DNA from: JAVJSU01 sp040219275
GTDB taxonomy: Bacteria; Chloroflexota; Anaerolineae; Aggregatilineales; Phototrophicaceae
DNA length: 64,000 nucleotides
Assembly: GCA_040219275.1 (NCBI GenBank)
Contig: JAVJSU010000061.1
Span: 62,001 to 126,000 of the forward strand
Direction: 5' to 3'
The translations under genes and the position numbers were made by a program. The notes under the pieces are model-generated. The model was not told the origin of the DNA, ran no database searches, and was given only the letters and a program-made list of their open reading frames with translations. Position 1 is the first letter of the stretch. Every line of letters starts with the position of its first letter. Below are positions 1 through 7,728 of the stretch, in pieces.

Positions 1-1275
1 ACGGGTGAGCGTGCCCGTTTTATCAAACGCAAAGGTTTTAACTGTGCTGAGTGCTTCCAGATATGCGCCACCCTTAATCAACACACCACGCCGCGCCGCA
101 GAGGTGATTGCCGCGATAACCGTGACAGGCGTGCTAATCACCAGCGCACACGGGCAGGCAATCACCAGCATCGCCAGCGCACGATACAGCCAGCCATGTG
201 TCTCCGGTGTATCGAGGAAAGGTGCGCCGAAAAATAAGGGCGGGATGGTCGCCGTGAAAAAGGCGAATACCACCACCGCAGGCGTGTAATAAGCGGCGAA
301 ACGATCAATGAAGCGTTGGCTCGGTGCGCGGGAGGATTGTGCCTCCTCGACCAGTTGAATGATGCGGCTGAGGGTGTTGTCTCTGGCGAGGCGCGTCACT
401 TGAACCGTAAGCGTGCCACTGCCGTTAATCGTTCCCGCGAAAACCACATCTTTCGTCACTTTTTGCACGGGAATGCTCTCTCCGGTGATGGGCGCTTGAT
501 TCACGTCGCTCGTACCGGAAAGCACCACGCCGTCCATCGGGATGCGTTCCCCTGCCCGCACGAGAATTTTATCGTCCACGTTTAGTTGCTCTACAGGAAC
601 AGTTTCTTCGCCGGACTCGGTGATTTTTAGCGCGTTCGACGGTGCAAGGTCGATCAGGCTTTTCAGGCTATTGCGTGCGCGGTCTGTGGTGTAGCCTTCC
701 AGCGCCTCGCCGATAATGAACAGAAAGACGACGGCGGCGGCTTCCAGCGTTTCACCGATGATGATCGCGCCGACTGCGGCAATGGTCATCAGCAGATTGA
801 TGTTGAATTGGCGATTCAGTAGAAGATTATTGATCCCACTGAGCGCCAAGGGATAGCCTGCGATGACCGTCGCGGCGGTGTATAAAAACGCCTGCGCGGT
901 GCGATCCAGATTGCCGATGATGGACGCGAGAATGGTCAGGACGATCAATCCGCCACCGATCAACGCAAGGCGGGTATCGTGCCGTGCGACCAGAAAATCC
1001 CAGAAACCGATGATTCCGCCACGCGTCGGTTTTGCATCTTTGGCAGGTGTGTTTTCTTGCTCAGCATCCACCACCTTAAAACCGAGTCGTTGGGCGCGGG
1101 TCTGTAATTCTGCCAGTGTGACCGCGCCATCAACGTGAATCTTGCCGCTTGCAAAATCCACATGGACGCGCTGTACACGATCTAATTTTGCCACGCCTTT
1201 TTGCAGGTCTGCGGCGCAATTCGTACAGTCCATGCCCTCAACGCGATAGATTTTTGTAGGCTGTTTAGTGTTCAT
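1..1275 (-). CDS. Heavy-metal translocating P-type ATPase (CadA/ZntA-like), partial
   Basis: This is the N-terminal ~425 residues of a P1B-type ATPase that exports divalent metals or copper across the inner membrane; the C-terminus lies beyond the left edge. Translating the minus strand from ATG 1275 gives an N-terminal HMA metal-binding domain with MDCTNC near residue 15, membrane segments near residues 95-145, the actuator motif ITGES, the intramembrane metal site CPC (in ACPCALVIS) and the phosphorylation motif DKTGTLT just before the edge. Motif order and spacing are those of a full-length enzyme. CPC with a single MDCxxC HMA domain favours Zn/Cd/Pb transport, but the copper-type residues of the last helices are not visible. 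A possible ArsR-type operator lies just upstream at 1297-1312. Family assignment is secure; substrate is inferred. Confidence 0.93.
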   Translation of the reverse strand, partial: MNTKQPTKIYRVEGMDCTNCAADLQKGVAKLDRVQRVHVDFASGKIHVDGAVTLAELQTRAQRLGFKVVDAEQENTPAKDAKPTRGGIIGFWDFLVARHDTRLALIGGGLIVLTILASIIGNLDRTAQAFLYTAATVIAGYPLALSGINNLLLNRQFNINLLMTIAAVGAIIIGETLEAAAVVFLFIIGEALEGYTTDRARNSLKSLIDLAPSNALKITESGEETVPVEQLNVDDKILVRAGERIPMDGVVLSGTSDVNQAPITGESIPVQKVTKDVVFAGTINGSGTLTVQVTRLARDNTLSRIIQLVEEAQSSRAPSQRFIDRFAAYYTPAVVVFAFFTATIPPLFFGAPFLDTPETHGWLYRALAMLVIACPCALVISTPVTVIAAITSAARRGVLIKGGAYLEALSTVKTFAFDKTGTLTR

Positions 1276-1296
1276 AATGATACGCCATCTCATTAC

Positions 1297-1312
1297 ATGA
1301 ATGATTGTTCAT
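1297..1312. promoter_or_regulatory. Candidate ArsR/SmtB-type operator
   Basis: An inverted repeat ATGAA-N6-TTCAT lies 22 bp upstream of the metal ATPase start. The TGAA-N6-TTCA arrangement resembles the operators of ArsR/SmtB metal sensors (CzrA/NmtR type), which commonly repress such ATPases. No ArsR gene is visible nearby, so this rests on the motif and its position only. Confidence 0.35.
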
Positions 1313-1368
1313 ATATTGTAGCACATCTTTAAGCACTTGTCGAATACTTCAGAAAATTAGACGCTCTC

Positions 1369-2178
1369 TCAGTCCGTGATGGCGTTGATATAACGTTCCG
1401 CAGAAAAGGTGACACTCGCTTTAGCGTTCTCGCGCACTACCGTGCCGAACCACGCGCTATAGATGCGATCAAACGCAAACGGCTCTACGGACGCGACGAT
1501 TTTACGGATGGCTGATGGCGGGAGCGGAATTAAATTCGGATAGCTATACATAAAGCTGACATAGCGCCGATCAGACACGACATTGATGATGTCTCCGGTG
1601 AGCAACGCACCTTTTCCGTCCGCGCCCGCCGCCCAATGGAGCACCTGCCCGCCTTCATAATGCCCACCACAGCGGATCAAGGTCACGCCGTCGCTAATCG
1701 GGTGCGTCTCACCTGTCCAGAATTTCACTGCTGGATCGGTGCGCATCACCCATTGGCGTTCCGCTTCGTGGATATAAATGGGCGCGTCGAAGGCTTTGCT
1801 CCATTCGATCATGCTCCCGTAATAATGCGGGTGGGAGATTGCAATGGCATCAATCCCGCCGAGTGCCTTTACCTGTGCGATGGTGTCGTCGTCAATCAGC
1901 GTGATGCAATCCCACAGCACATTGCCGGAGGGCGTTTGCACCAGTAACCCGCGCTGACCGATGGCAATTTTCGGTTCTGTGCCGATGCCGATTAAGTTGG
2001 CTTCTTCCTCCTCTTTGAAGACATTGTTGTGATCGGTGCGTAATGCCTCTAAGGTTGTCCATTGCTGTCCGTTATGCCCGACATATTGGCGCTCATCCTC
2101 GCAGATGGGACAGTGTTCTGGCGGTGTTTCTGATTCAGTGAATTGAGTGCCACAGGTGACGCAAATATAATTTTCCAT
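1369..2178 (-). CDS. Zinc-ribbon metallo-beta-lactamase-fold hydrolase
   Basis: A ~270-residue protein with two parts. The N-terminus has a rubredoxin-like zinc ribbon (CVTCGTQF, then CPIC about 15 residues later). The rest is a metallo-beta-lactamase fold with SHPHYYGSM where HxHxDH normally sits, a later GGHYEGG histidine and the metal-binding aspartate in LLTGD. The D-H half of the HxHxDH motif is therefore replaced, so metal site 2 may be altered. ATG 2178 is chosen because it begins directly at the zinc ribbon (MENYICVTC); the open frame extends upstream to 2310 but would overlap the MFS gene and adds a non-conserved leader. It is probably co-transcribed with the upstream MFS gene. The substrate is unknown; the family is often annotated simply as MBL-fold hydrolase. 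Confidence 0.8.
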   Translation of the reverse strand: MENYICVTCGTQFTESETPPEHCPICEDERQYVGHNGQQWTTLEALRTDHNNVFKEEEEANLIGIGTEPKIAIGQRGLLVQTPSGNVLWDCITLIDDDTIAQVKALGGIDAIAISHPHYYGSMIEWSKAFDAPIYIHEAERQWVMRTDPAVKFWTGETHPISDGVTLIRCGGHYEGGQVLHWAAGADGKGALLTGDIINVVSDRRYVSFMYSYPNLIPLPPSAIRKIVASVEPFAFDRIYSAWFGTVVRENAKASVTFSAERYINAITD

Positions 2179-2302
2179 AGGATCATGCCTTTGCTGAAGA
2201 TGAGAATATAGAACAATTGTATCAGTCGTCACCATACCCATGCAATGACCCTGTGACCGGAGTCGCCTGTACGTTAGTTCAGACGACTCCGGTATTCTAG
2301 TT

Positions 2303-3691
2303 TCAATCACCTATCACAGGCACGACGGGCACGGCTTCCATCTCGACGATTTCATAATCCGGCAAGTCTTCTTCCACATTGCGGAGTGACGGAATCAAGT
2401 ATCCGCCGAGGCTGATGGTCAAGCCGATGAACGCCGTGCAGACGAACATCAAGCCCATGCCTGCACCCGCGCCTGTGCCGACCAGCCATCCGAATGAGTC
2501 CGCTAATGCACCGCCGGGCATCATCGCCGGACCGAAGACTTGATCCGCTAAGGGACCTGCCAGCAAATAACCGAGCGGATATAAGCCTTCACGGAATAAC
2601 GTATGCACGGCGAAGACCCGTCCCTGCACTTCCGGCGCGACTTTGCGTTGCCAGATTGCCCGCTCCGAGGCGACCAGCGTGGGGATGAAGACCGCCGCCA
2701 GAAAGCCACCGATTGCCCATTGTGCGGTGGATTGTCCCGTACCGATGATGAAATCGCCCAGAATGAAGGAGAACGCCGTGAAGCCCAGCGCCCCGTGAAT
2801 CAGGCGTTTCGGTCCGCCCCATGTGCTGATGAAGATCGCGCCGATCACGCCACCGATGCCCATCATGGATTGCACGGTTGCCAGCGCCAATTCGTTGTTG
2901 CCACTCCGCGCCAGAATCATCGCCGGAAGGATGCCAAAGTAGGTGAGTGCCGCAGTGAAATTCACACCCATAAATATGAACATTAGCCACATCAACCCGC
3001 GACGTTGGAAAATATAGCCGAAGCCGTAAGTCACCTGTTGCCAGAAGGTTAAGGCTGGCGCGTCGTTTTCGGCGGATGGGCTAGCACGCGGTTGGGGGAT
3101 GCGGACGATATAGAGCGTGTAGGCGGCGATTAAAAACGTGATGATGTCCACAATCATGACGCTTGCCATGCCGAGTGTGACAATCAACACGCCCGCTAAA
3201 AACGGCGCGAGGATGCTCGATCCTTCAACGGCTAAGGAGCGCATCCCGTTGGCTCTGCTGAGGTGTTTGCGCGGAACCATCAGGCTGATGCTGGCGGTGT
3301 ATGCCGGACGCTGAAAGGCGCTGAGGATACCGTTCAACGCTTGCACACCGTACAAGTGCCAGATTTCCAGCGATCCGTTGACATACAAAATCAACACGAG
3401 CGAGGTAAGGATGCCTGAGCCGAGATCGCTGTAAAACATAATCAGACGGCGATCATACCGATCTACGACGACACCTGCAAATGGACTGACGATTACCTGT
3501 AAAATGCGTCCTGCGAAAAGCAACAGCGCGAGGGTGGTCGCCTGTCCGGTGATGCTATATGCCCATGTGATAAGCGCGAAGCTGGTCATGCTGGTTCCGG
3601 TAAGCGAGACCAATCCGCCGAACCAGATAATAACGAAGGTACGCATCCCTTCGGGTAAATTGTGAAACCATTGAATCGGATTTTTAATCAT
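2303..3691 (-). CDS. MFS transporter
   Basis: A 462-residue polytopic protein with about 12 hydrophobic segments. The loop motif DRYDRR follows the second or third helix (FAGVVVDRYDRRLI), matching the MFS A-motif, and RPAYTASISLMVPRKHLSRANG matches the enterobactin-exporter/macrolide-efflux (MFS_3) group. It probably exports a small molecule from the cytoplasm. The start ATG 3691 has AAAGG upstream. The 5' leader (3732-3816) carries a terminator with a competing stem, suggesting attenuation, and a perfect palindrome lies at 3829-3840. The MBL-fold gene follows after about 120 bp. Substrate unknown. Confidence 0.85.
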   Translation of the reverse strand: MIKNPIQWFHNLPEGMRTFVIIWFGGLVSLTGTSMTSFALITWAYSITGQATTLALLLFAGRILQVIVSPFAGVVVDRYDRRLIMFYSDLGSGILTSLVLILYVNGSLEIWHLYGVQALNGILSAFQRPAYTASISLMVPRKHLSRANGMRSLAVEGSSILAPFLAGVLIVTLGMASVMIVDIITFLIAAYTLYIVRIPQPRASPSAENDAPALTFWQQVTYGFGYIFQRRGLMWLMFIFMGVNFTAALTYFGILPAMILARSGNNELALATVQSMMGIGGVIGAIFISTWGGPKRLIHGALGFTAFSFILGDFIIGTGQSTAQWAIGGFLAAVFIPTLVASERAIWQRKVAPEVQGRVFAVHTLFREGLYPLGYLLAGPLADQVFGPAMMPGGALADSFGWLVGTGAGAGMGLMFVCTAFIGLTISLGGYLIPSLRNVEEDLPDYEIVEMEAVPVVPVIGD

Positions 3692-3731
3692 GGTAAGTCA
3701 ACCTTTTTAGAGTGATACACAGTTCGGAAAT

Positions 3732-3816
3732 AAAAAACGCACTCGCGGTGCGCCTGTTTGTGTATCAATTTATAAGCAATGGTCTTACCATGTTATTAAT
3801 TCACACGCGGCGCACC
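3732..3816 (-). promoter_or_regulatory. Attenuator-like leader of the MFS gene
   Basis: Read on the minus strand, GGTGCGCC (3809-3816) can pair with GGCGCACC (3747-3754). Part of the latter instead forms a short hairpin, CGCAC-CGCGA-GTGCG (3738-3752), followed directly by a run of six T (minus strand), that is an intrinsic terminator. The two stems share bases and exclude each other. A small ATGGT-AAG-ACCAT hairpin sits in the loop. This is the layout of a transcription attenuator or riboswitch; the ligand and family are not recognised. Confidence 0.45.
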
Positions 3817-3828
3817 TATAACAAGTGC

Positions 3829-3840
3829 GGAACGCGTTCC
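3829..3840. promoter_or_regulatory. Perfect 12-bp palindrome, possible operator
   Basis: GGAACGCGTTCC is perfectly self-complementary and lies just upstream of the attenuator of the MFS gene, next to a TATATT that could be a -10 box on the minus strand. It could bind a dimeric repressor such as a TetR-type efflux regulator, but no regulator gene is adjacent. Confidence 0.35.
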
Positions 3841-4210
3841 ATGCGAATATACAGAAGATGGTTGATATAGCGCGGTAAATTCATGCAAAATCCTGAGTCG
3901 TTACACCGATTGTATCCCGATTTAAAAGCCGGAGTCAAGATGTCGTAAGATCAGCGCGCATCGTGCCGTCTGTTTTGTGTGGTCGTTTAGAATTGTGCTA
4001 AACATGAGTGAATCTGAAAAAAGTGTTTGAAATGATTGACTTTGTTCCGCAACTTGGCTACACTGCAAAAAGTTAACCGTGCAATTTGATAATCACATAC
4101 GGATGAACAAATGATGTACGCGCTATGTTGTCTTTGTATGAAGCTGGGGCGATAACCACACTTTATACAGGGCATAAATAAACACAAACACAAAACGACG
4201 TAATTTATAG

Positions 4211-4302
4211 TCGGGATGCAACTGATAGAGCGTGGCTCTCCCCACCGGAGTGTTCGGGGCAGAGCGTGCGCTTTTTTGTTGCATACCCGATTTTTGTTTT
4301 TT
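4211..4302 (+). ncRNA. Candidate structured RNA with terminal U-tract
   Basis: The outer stem pairs TCGGGATGCAAC (4211-4222) with GTTGCAT-A-CCCGA (4278-4290), 12 pairs with one bulge. Inside, GCTCTCCCC (4235-4243) pairs with GGGG-C-AGAGC (4256-4265). The same GCTCT could instead pair with AGAGC at 4227-4231, so two folds compete. A T-rich tract (TTTTTGTTTTTT) follows at once, as in an intrinsic terminator on the plus strand. It lies ~220 bp upstream of the cysteine synthase start, with no plus-strand gene before it. It may be a small RNA or a leader attenuator. No Rfam family recognised. Confidence 0.45.
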
Positions 4303-4310
4303 AATAGCCA

Positions 4311-4500
4311 GTCAGTAAGTCAGCAGGTCAGCAGTTCAGCTAGTCAGTAAATCAGTTATGTAGAGTCTTGAAAAGAATTGGCTTAAGGCACAATCTCACC
4401 ACCATCCCTTAGAGCGAGACTCCCCTCTCTAACGCTTTGGAGAGGGGGCGGGGGTGAGGTAGATAGCTAGAAGCCAATAGCCAGAAGCTAACAGCTAACA
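4311..4500. repeat. Dispersed-repeat cluster upstream of cysteine synthase
   Basis: Three low-complexity units are strung together: GTCAGCAGGTCAGC-like words (4316-4360), a GC-rich CTCTCTAACG...GAGAGGGGG hairpin-like unit (4415-4457) and AGCTAGAAGCCAATAGCC-like words (4463-4500). Each type recurs elsewhere in the window (for example 45560, 32860 and 16920). No gene seen. Confidence 0.55.
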
Positions 4501-4520
4501 AATGGAGTTAAGGGATCGTT

Positions 4521-5480
4521 ATGGTAGCCGCATTTCGTGAGTACACAGACATTCAGCCTGAAAATGGCTTTAAAATGCTCGAACGGCAGATCGGCAACAC
4601 GCCTTTGCTGGGATTTCGCCGTGTGACCGCCCATCTGCCGGAAAATGTACAGGTCTATGCCAAAGCGGAATGGGCGAACCCCGGTGGCAGTGTGAAGGAT
4701 CGCGCCGCCTATAACATCATCCAGCAAGCGGAAGCTGATGGTCGCCTCACACCCGGCAAGATCATCATGGATAGCACCAGTGGCAACACCGGAATCGCCT
4801 ATGCCATGATCGGCGCGGCGAAAGGCTATCAAGTGAAGCTGTTTTTGCCGGAGAATGCCAGCCCTGAGCGCATCGCCATTTTGCGGGCGTATGGCGCAGA
4901 CCTTGTGCTGACGGATGCCCTCGAAGGCTCGGATGGGGCGATCCTTGCCGTGCGTGAATTGGCGGCGCAAGAACCGGACAAATACTTTTACGCCGATCAA
5001 TATAACAATCCCGCTAACTGGCAAGCGCATTACAACGGCACAGGCGTGGAAATCTGGACTCAGTCGCACGGCAAAGTGACGCATTTTGTCGCCGGACTGG
5101 GCACGAGTGGCACGCTGGTCGGCACGGGGCGCAGACTCAAGGATTACAATCCCGACATCAAGGTGATTTCCCTGCAACCGGATTCGCCGTTTCATGGTCT
5201 GGAGGGCTGGAAGCACATGGAAACCGCCATCAAGCCCGGCATTTATGACACGGATGTGGCGGATTATGACTTTGGCGTGAACACAGAAGAAACGCAGGAG
5301 ATGGCGCGTAGACTCGCCCGCGAAGAAGGTTATCTGGTGGGCATCAGCGCGGCGGGTGCGATGGTCGGCGCGTTGAAGGTCGCGGAACATATCGCCGAAA
5401 AAGGTGAAGCTGGAGTCGTCGTGACGCTCTTCCCCGATAACGCCTACAAATACCTCAGCGAGAAATTCTGGACGAAATAG
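4521..5480 (+). CDS. cysM: Cysteine synthase, PLP-dependent (CysK/CysM family)
   Basis: A 319-residue fold-type II PLP enzyme that makes cysteine from an activated serine (O-acetyl- or O-phosphoserine) and a sulfur donor in the cytoplasm. Residues ~22-30 are IGNTPLL. The PLP lysine is in NPGGSVKDR (~residue 59), the substrate loop is TSGNTG (~residues 87-92), and the phosphate-binding GLGTSGT loop is near residue 190. Length and motifs match CysM/CysK; the SGNTG form and the C-terminal FPDNAYKYLS resemble CysM and sulfur-carrier-dependent enzymes. The ATG at 4521 follows an AGGGA/GGAG-containing stretch. It is monocistronic with a strong terminator behind it. Whether it is CysK or CysM in substrate use cannot be told from sequence alone. 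Confidence 0.9.
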   Translation: MVAAFREYTDIQPENGFKMLERQIGNTPLLGFRRVTAHLPENVQVYAKAEWANPGGSVKDRAAYNIIQQAEADGRLTPGKIIMDSTSGNTGIAYAMIGAAKGYQVKLFLPENASPERIAILRAYGADLVLTDALEGSDGAILAVRELAAQEPDKYFYADQYNNPANWQAHYNGTGVEIWTQSHGKVTHFVAGLGTSGTLVGTGRRLKDYNPDIKVISLQPDSPFHGLEGWKHMETAIKPGIYDTDVADYDFGVNTEETQEMARRLAREEGYLVGISAAGAMVGALKVAEHIAEKGEAGVVVTLFPDNAYKYLSEKFWTK

Positions 5481-5503
5481 GCTAGACGCAATTCTAAAAT
5501 GAT

Positions 5504-5541
5504 GACGGGCGCTTGAGTATCGACTTGTGCGCCCGTTTTTT
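5504..5541 (+). terminator. Intrinsic terminator after cysteine synthase
   Basis: ACGGGCGC (5505-5512) pairs with GCGCCCGT (5529-5536) and is followed by a run of T. It lies between convergent genes. Confidence 0.8.
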
Positions 5542-6646
5542 ATTGTGGTGCGGGTTGCCAGTTTAGGGATAGGGGTAATGGGACATTCATTACTTCTACT
5601 GTCCCCTCTTCAGTATCTACAAGGTAGCATGTGTTTGACAGATCATATGGAGAACAGGTTGCTAAATAGCGACTGTCGGGAGACCATTTCAGCCAAACCA
5701 ATTGATCATTAACCGGAATTTCCCTATGTTGCCCGTGTCGTGTTACCTCAATTATGGTTCCTGATTGCACCCTACGCGAACTAAGGAGCGTTTCGCCGTC
5801 GGGGGAGAATTCTACTAGAACTCGATTCTCTTCGAATAATTCGCTCTCGCCCGTTTCTACATCAATCAACCACGTTTGAGGATAACCAGTTGATGCCAAT
5901 ATCTGATGTGAGTTGGAGGGTACTGAACGAATACTAAAAATTTCTTGAACAGGTAAAGTAGCTATCGTTCGAATATTCTCCGGTGTATGTCGAGAGATGG
6001 CAAAGATTTGATTGCCAGAGAAATATATAATTTCATCTAAATACAAGATCATTCTAGATATACCAAGAGGAAGATCAATATCTGTACTGAGTAACGTAAT
6101 CGTCGTCTCTGTGAGATCAATAGCATAAATGTTTACGCTAATATTATTATTGACACTCGCTAGTACAAAAATCGTATCTTCTTCAGTTATCACATCAAAT
6201 ATGCTCATATTATTCCATGAAACGATCTGCTCTTCCCACATTTCAGGATCAAGCACGATGAGTGATCCATTATTTAAGCCAGAGTAGTAAACAATTCTTG
6301 AGGAAGAAATCAACAGAACACTATGGGGCTGTTTAAGCGGAATAATGCGTTGTTCACCAGATTCGAGATCGTTTATGTATAAATTATTCGACCCATATAA
6401 ATCAACCATTGTGATACTTTTTCCATCTTCTGACCAAACAGCATAATTATCATATCTGGCATAAATGTTGGTGAAATAAGATATTCCACGTTGAACATCA
6501 AGAAGCCAAATATCCTGTTGGTAGTCCGGTCTTGGGACATTTACGGCAAGAATAGCCGTCTCCGGCGCGAAGGCGGGCATGAGCGCAATCAATCCCGCGA
6601 ACAGACCACTCAGCACAAGTCCAACGATGAAAAATCGGCGCAACAT
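5540..6646 (-). CDS. Membrane-anchored TolB/PD40-like beta-propeller, paralog 1
   Basis: A ~368-residue protein with an N-terminal signal anchor (residues ~4-24) followed by extracytoplasmic beta-propeller-like repeats (VWSEDGKS, EFSPDGETLL, LKWSPDSRYLA). It shares a framework with the genes at 9322, 10463 and 30605: APETA after the anchor, DIWLLDVQRG-ISYFT, then N-Y-x-x-W-S, and a C-terminal WQPAP. The second ATG (6646) is preferred because GAAAG lies ~10 nt upstream and the paralogs start equivalently (MLRRFF); ATG 6655 is possible. The family resembles TolB C-terminal/DPP-N propellers. Function unknown, presumably protein or ligand binding at the cell surface. Confidence 0.75.
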   Translation of the reverse strand: MLRRFFIVGLVLSGLFAGLIALMPAFAPETAILAVNVPRPDYQQDIWLLDVQRGISYFTNIYARYDNYAVWSEDGKSITMVDLYGSNNLYINDLESGEQRIIPLKQPHSVLLISSSRIVYYSGLNNGSLIVLDPEMWEEQIVSWNNMSIFDVITEEDTIFVLASVNNNISVNIYAIDLTETTITLLSTDIDLPLGISRMILYLDEIIYFSGNQIFAISRHTPENIRTIATLPVQEIFSIRSVPSNSHQILASTGYPQTWLIDVETGESELFEENRVLVEFSPDGETLLSSRRVQSGTIIEVTRHGQHREIPVNDQLVWLKWSPDSRYLATCSPYDLSNTCYLVDTEEGTVEVMNVPLPLSLNWQPAPQ

Positions 6647-6822
6647 CGACAACATTCTTTCAGCTTAACAGTGTGCTGAGTATACCGTCGCGCTGAGGAG
6701 TCCGGTTGTACGGTTGCCCTGTGCTTCGCCTGCGCTTGTATAGATTTGACCTGCTAGTATGATTCCGTTAAAGTGAGTGTATGCTGAAATAAGCGTTTCT
6801 GTTTGAAATAGGAGGTTAATTC

Positions 6823-7608
6823 ATGTTTAAACAACGTTTTATGACACTGACTCTGCTCGTCTTTTTTAGCCTGTCCTTGTTTGCCTTGCCGATCAGCGCG
6901 CAGGATGATGACCACGAAGGCGAACCGCCCCATTGGGAATATGAAGGCGAGGCGGGACCTGAAAATTGGGGCGACCTGAGCGAAGATTTCGCGCTGTGTG
7001 GCATGGGTACGGCACAATCACCCATCGACATTAGCGGTGCGAGTGCGCTCAACTTGACGGATATTGCCTTTGCCTATGCCGACTCCGCGCTGAATATTTT
7101 CAACAACGGGCACACCATTCAGGTGAATGTGGACGAAGGCAGTAGCATCAGCTATAACGGAATCAGCTATGACCTTCTGCAATTCCATTTTCATCATCCG
7201 AGCGAGCACGTCGTCGATGGCGTTCCGGCGGATATGGAAATCCACTTTGTGCATCGTGACCCGAACAGTGGCAATCTGGCGGTGGTTGGTGTGTTATTGA
7301 TGGCGGGCGAAGAAGCCAATGCAGAATACGCCGCCGTGTTTGACCATCTGCCTGCCGAAGTTGGCGAAGCGGATGCGATGGGCAATAGTGTTGATGTCGC
7401 GTCGTTGATTCCGGCAGATGCGCACTACACGACCTATAACGGTTCACTGACCACACCACCGTGTAGCGAAATTGTGCGCTGGCTGGTGCTGGATACGCCG
7501 GTTACCCTGTCCGCCGAGCAAATCGAAGCCTTCGCCGCCATCCATGAGATGAACGCGCGTCCGGTGCAACCGCTCAACGGACGTGATCTGCTTGAGGATA
7601 ATGAGTAG
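6823..7608 (+). CDS. Alpha-class carbonic anhydrase, secreted
   Basis: A 261-residue exported enzyme interconverting CO2 and bicarbonate. It has a signal peptide (residues 1-26, ending PISAQ), HWEYEG near residue 37, SPIDI, zinc histidines in HFHHPSEH and HFVH (three His ligands present), and YNGSLTTPPC near residue 205, all hallmarks of the alpha class. AGGAGG sits 8 nt before ATG 6823. It stands alone between two leftward genes and has its own terminator. Periplasmic or cell-surface location is inferred from the signal peptide. Confidence 0.95.
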   Translation: MFKQRFMTLTLLVFFSLSLFALPISAQDDDHEGEPPHWEYEGEAGPENWGDLSEDFALCGMGTAQSPIDISGASALNLTDIAFAYADSALNIFNNGHTIQVNVDEGSSISYNGISYDLLQFHFHHPSEHVVDGVPADMEIHFVHRDPNSGNLAVVGVLLMAGEEANAEYAAVFDHLPAEVGEADAMGNSVDVASLIPADAHYTTYNGSLTTPPCSEIVRWLVLDTPVTLSAEQIEAFAAIHEMNARPVQPLNGRDLLEDNE

Positions 7609-7626
7609 ACGCATTTAGATTAAATC

Positions 7627-7670
7627 AAAAAGGCGGCGCATGGACTGATCCACGCGCCGCCTTTTTATTT
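7627..7670 (+). terminator. Intrinsic terminator after carbonic anhydrase
   Basis: AAGGCGGCGCATGG pairs with CCACGCGCCGCCTT around a 6-nt loop (one mismatch) and is followed by TTTTT. It is A-rich on the other side, so it may also end the leftward gene at 7729. Confidence 0.85.
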
Positions 7671-7728
7671 CAGGGTGATGCTCTGTTAGTCATGCACCCG
7701 TTTTTTACATTCAGGCGTTAAGCCTAAC

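Noticed and set aside
4211..4302. tRNA gene
   Set aside because: GATAGAGCG looks like a D-arm, but no T-arm GTTCRAAYC or anticodon loop exists and the outer stem is 12 bp.
4488..5390. 300-codon minus-strand open frame over the cysteine synthase gene
   Set aside because: It is the antisense shadow of a clear PLP enzyme; its translation is His/Arg-rich without known motifs.
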